Program-made: the position numbers and the translations under genes
The notes under the pieces: model-generated
Databases searched by the model: none
Seen by the model: the letters and a program-made list of their open reading frames with translations, nothing else
What the model was told of the DNA's origin: nothing
NCBI GenBank assembly: GCA_900546675.1
Contig: URDQ01000002.1
Coordinates: forward strand, 1-61,652
Direction: 5' to 3'
Source: an uncultured Porphyromonas sp.
Lineage (GTDB): Bacteria > Bacteroidota > Bacteroidia > Bacteroidales > Porphyromonadaceae
DNA: 61,652 bases
Shown: in pieces, positions 60,482 to 61,652 of the stretch
How the letters are laid out: the number at the start of each line of letters is the position of its first letter
Numbering within the stretch: position 1 is the stretch's first letter

Positions 60482-61181
60482 CTGCCTTCTTATCCTTAGC
60501 TGCTTGCTTAGTCGATGTGAGTACCTTGTCGATCATACCATACTCTAGAGCCTCAGAGGCGGTCATCCACTTGTCACGATCGCTGTCTCGCTCGATATCC
60601 TCGACAGAGCGACCTGAGTGATCAGCTATGATCTTGTATAGTTCGGCTTTCACCTTGAGGATCTCCTTAGCAGCGATCTCTATGTCGCTCGCCTGACCCT
60701 GCATACCGCCCATCGGCTGGTGTATCATAACCCGTGAGTGGGGCAGTGCGTAGCGCTTGCCCTCGGCACCCGCTACGAGGAGGACAGCGGCCATCGAGGC
60801 GGCCATACCAGTACACATCGTCGAGACATCGCACCCCACATACTGCATTGTGTCATAGATGCCAAACCCCGCATAGACCGACCCTCCAGGGCTATTGATA
60901 TAGATCGATATATCCTTGCCTGGGTCCGCATTGTCTAGGTACAGGAGCTGCGCCTGGATCACATTGGCCGTGTAATCGTTGACCTCCGTACCGAGGAAGA
61001 TGATACGATCCATCATCAGTCGGCTGAAGACATCCATCTGCGCCACGTTGAGCTGACGCTCCTCAATGATGGTAGGGTTGATGTAGCCTGTGGAGGCGGT
61101 TATGTAGTCGTTGAGTGCATTGGTATTCATCCGAAGATGAGCGTGTGCATAGTGGACGAAGTCCTTATTGTAGTCTGTCAT
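60465..61181 (-). CDS. clpP: ATP-dependent Clp protease proteolytic subunit ClpP
   Basis: ClpP is the serine protease chamber of the ClpXP machine. The catalytic triad is Ser129 (GMAASMA), His154 (VMIHQP) and Asp203 (SDRDKWM), with the same spacing as E. coli ClpP. The N-terminus is longer than in E. coli by about 30 residues, and the C-terminus has a lysine-rich tail (AAKDKKADGKEK). It is first in the minus-strand series clpP-clpX-recQ. A -7 element lies about 110 bases upstream. Confidence 0.97.
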   Translation of the reverse strand: MTDYNKDFVHYAHAHLRMNTNALNDYITASTGYINPTIIEERQLNVAQMDVFSRLMMDRIIFLGTEVNDYTANVIQAQLLYLDNADPGKDISIYINSPGGSVYAGFGIYDTMQYVGCDVSTMCTGMAASMAAVLLVAGAEGKRYALPHSRVMIHQPMGGMQGQASDIEIAAKEILKVKAELYKIIADHSGRSVEDIERDSDRDKWMTASEALEYGMIDKVLTSTKQAAKDKKADGKEK

Positions 61182-61290
61182 ATTGATGAAGCAGAGTTGA
61201 AAGATTTACTATAGATTAAAAGGGGAGCTAAGCCTCACATTCGAAAGTTAACAGCTAAGCGAGTGAAGCGCTCCTAGTTTGATTCAGAAA

Positions 61291-61298
61291 CAAAGATA
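61291..61298 (-). promoter_or_regulatory. -7 element upstream of clpP
   Basis: The minus strand reads TATCTTTG, fully matching TAnnTTTG, 110 bases before the clpP start. The -33 region has no TTG. It is the only candidate in the gap 61182-61652, whose remaining part holds the three hairpin repeats listed next. Confidence 0.45.
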
Positions 61299-61395
61299 AC
61301 GCTATTTCTGCACATACGCCACACCCCTTACATCGTAGATCCCGCAAATCTCACGAGCGTGCGACCCGTGGGGACTCACGGGACGAGTAACGGTT

Positions 61396-61430
61396 GTAGG
61401 GACGCACGGCTCGTGCGTCCGTTGTCGAAC
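61396..61430 (+). repeat. REP-like GGACGC palindrome, copy 3
   Basis: GTAGG leads into GGACGCAC (61400-61407) and GTGCGTCC (61413-61420) with a 5-base loop, then GTTGTCGAAC. Flanks and stem match copy 1 at 4813. Confidence 0.75.
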
Positions 61431-61446
61431 ATCGATACGTCGCCCT

Positions 61447-61475
61447 GTAGGGACGCACGATCTGTGCGTCCGTTG
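61447..61475 (+). repeat. REP-like GGACGC palindrome, copy 4
   Basis: GGACGCAC (61451-61458) and GTGCGTCC (61464-61471) form a perfect 8-bp stem with loop GATCT. It follows copy 3 in the same orientation after about 16 bases. A third flank, ACGAGTAGCCCTGTG, occurs soon after without a hairpin. Confidence 0.75.
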
Positions 61476-61606
61476 TGTCAAATCGAGACGAGTAGCCCTG
61501 TGCTTTTTAAGTTCACATGCAAGTAAAAAGCGAAGTTTTTTCTCGTTTCGGAAGCTCGGTCGACTTCTCTTCGGGTGAACCGCTCGGCGGGGTGGGGGCT
61601 CCCACC

Positions 61607-61633
61607 GTAGGGGCGGACCTGTGTGTCCGCCCG
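61607..61633 (+). repeat. REP-like palindrome, GGGCGGAC variant
   Basis: GTAGGGGCGGAC opens a perfect 8-bp stem, GGGCGGAC (61611-61618) and GTCCGCCC (61625-61632), with a 6-base loop. It shares the GTAGGG entry with the other copies but differs in the stem, so it is a variant or related subfamily at the window edge. Confidence 0.6.
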
Positions 61634-61652
61634 TCCTCACCTGAGCGCAGTC

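Noticed and set aside
61302..61640. Open frame of 112 codons on the minus strand
   Set aside because: It runs straight through three hairpin repeats, has an Arg/Pro/His-rich composition from the repeats and no recognisable domain.

Overview
The window is a chromosomal segment of a member of the Bacteroidota, most likely a Porphyromonas of the asaccharolytica/uenonis type (inference). Four signs point there. Secreted proteins end in type A sorting domains of the type IX secretion system (T9SS). Promoters follow the Bacteroidota pattern (TTG, about 20 bp, TAnnTTTG) with no Shine-Dalgarno sites. The G+C content looks moderate, about half by eye. Family content fits too: DUF4954, DUF4295, C10 protease, DPP IV, and a GH57/GT4/debranching-enzyme glycogen cluster. 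No tRNA, rRNA, CRISPR array, transposase or prophage was found.

Layout. 0.1-9.6 kb, plus strand: housekeeping genes (efp, malQ, a DUF4954 protein, ychF, guaA, panB, a GT2 glycosyltransferase). 9.8-16.6 kb, plus strand: an accessory island of modular surface proteins. Two paralogues share a 203-bp identical 5' cassette, and around them lie a leucine-rich-repeat protein, a thioredoxin/PKD/T9SS protein and relics of deleted T9SS modules. 16.8-24.7 kb, minus strand: an outer-membrane TolC-like protein with an inner-membrane coiled-coil protein and an exported protein, an envelope trio (YtxH, holin-like, basic protein), a nucleoside phosphorylase, a minimal T9SS-type protein and rpmB-rpmG-DUF4295. 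25.1-33.6 kb, plus strand: a C10 cysteine protease, murI, a META-domain lipoprotein, DPP IV, lipA and a lipoprotein. 33.9-41.1 kb, minus strand: the complete phosphate regulon pstS-pstC-pstA-pstB-phoU-phoB-phoR. 41.6-61.2 kb, minus strand: a lamin-tail protein, an M3 peptidase, a glycogen-metabolism trio, and the long clpP-clpX-recQ-surA-like-ostA-like-small protein-mutL series.

The genes fit an asaccharolytic, protein-degrading, T9SS-equipped anaerobe. The C10 protease and DPP IV would break down proteins and peptides, with Dcp-like M3 peptidase continuing inside the cell. The glycogen trio and MalQ would handle stored alpha-glucan, and Pst/Pho would handle phosphate starvation. 

The most unusual content is non-coding. 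One family of roughly 150-bp palindromic intergenic elements is built from CTTCGGA and CACGTG modules (three copies plus a half copy). Two unrelated iterated-palindrome arrays, degenerate heptanucleotide tandem arrays (one ending exactly at an ATG), and REP-like GGACGCAC hairpins complete the set. On the protein side, the points worth checking are a GH57 protein without its expected catalytic acid, a MutL without endonuclease motifs, and a 184-bp same-strand gene overlap behind the OstA-like gene.
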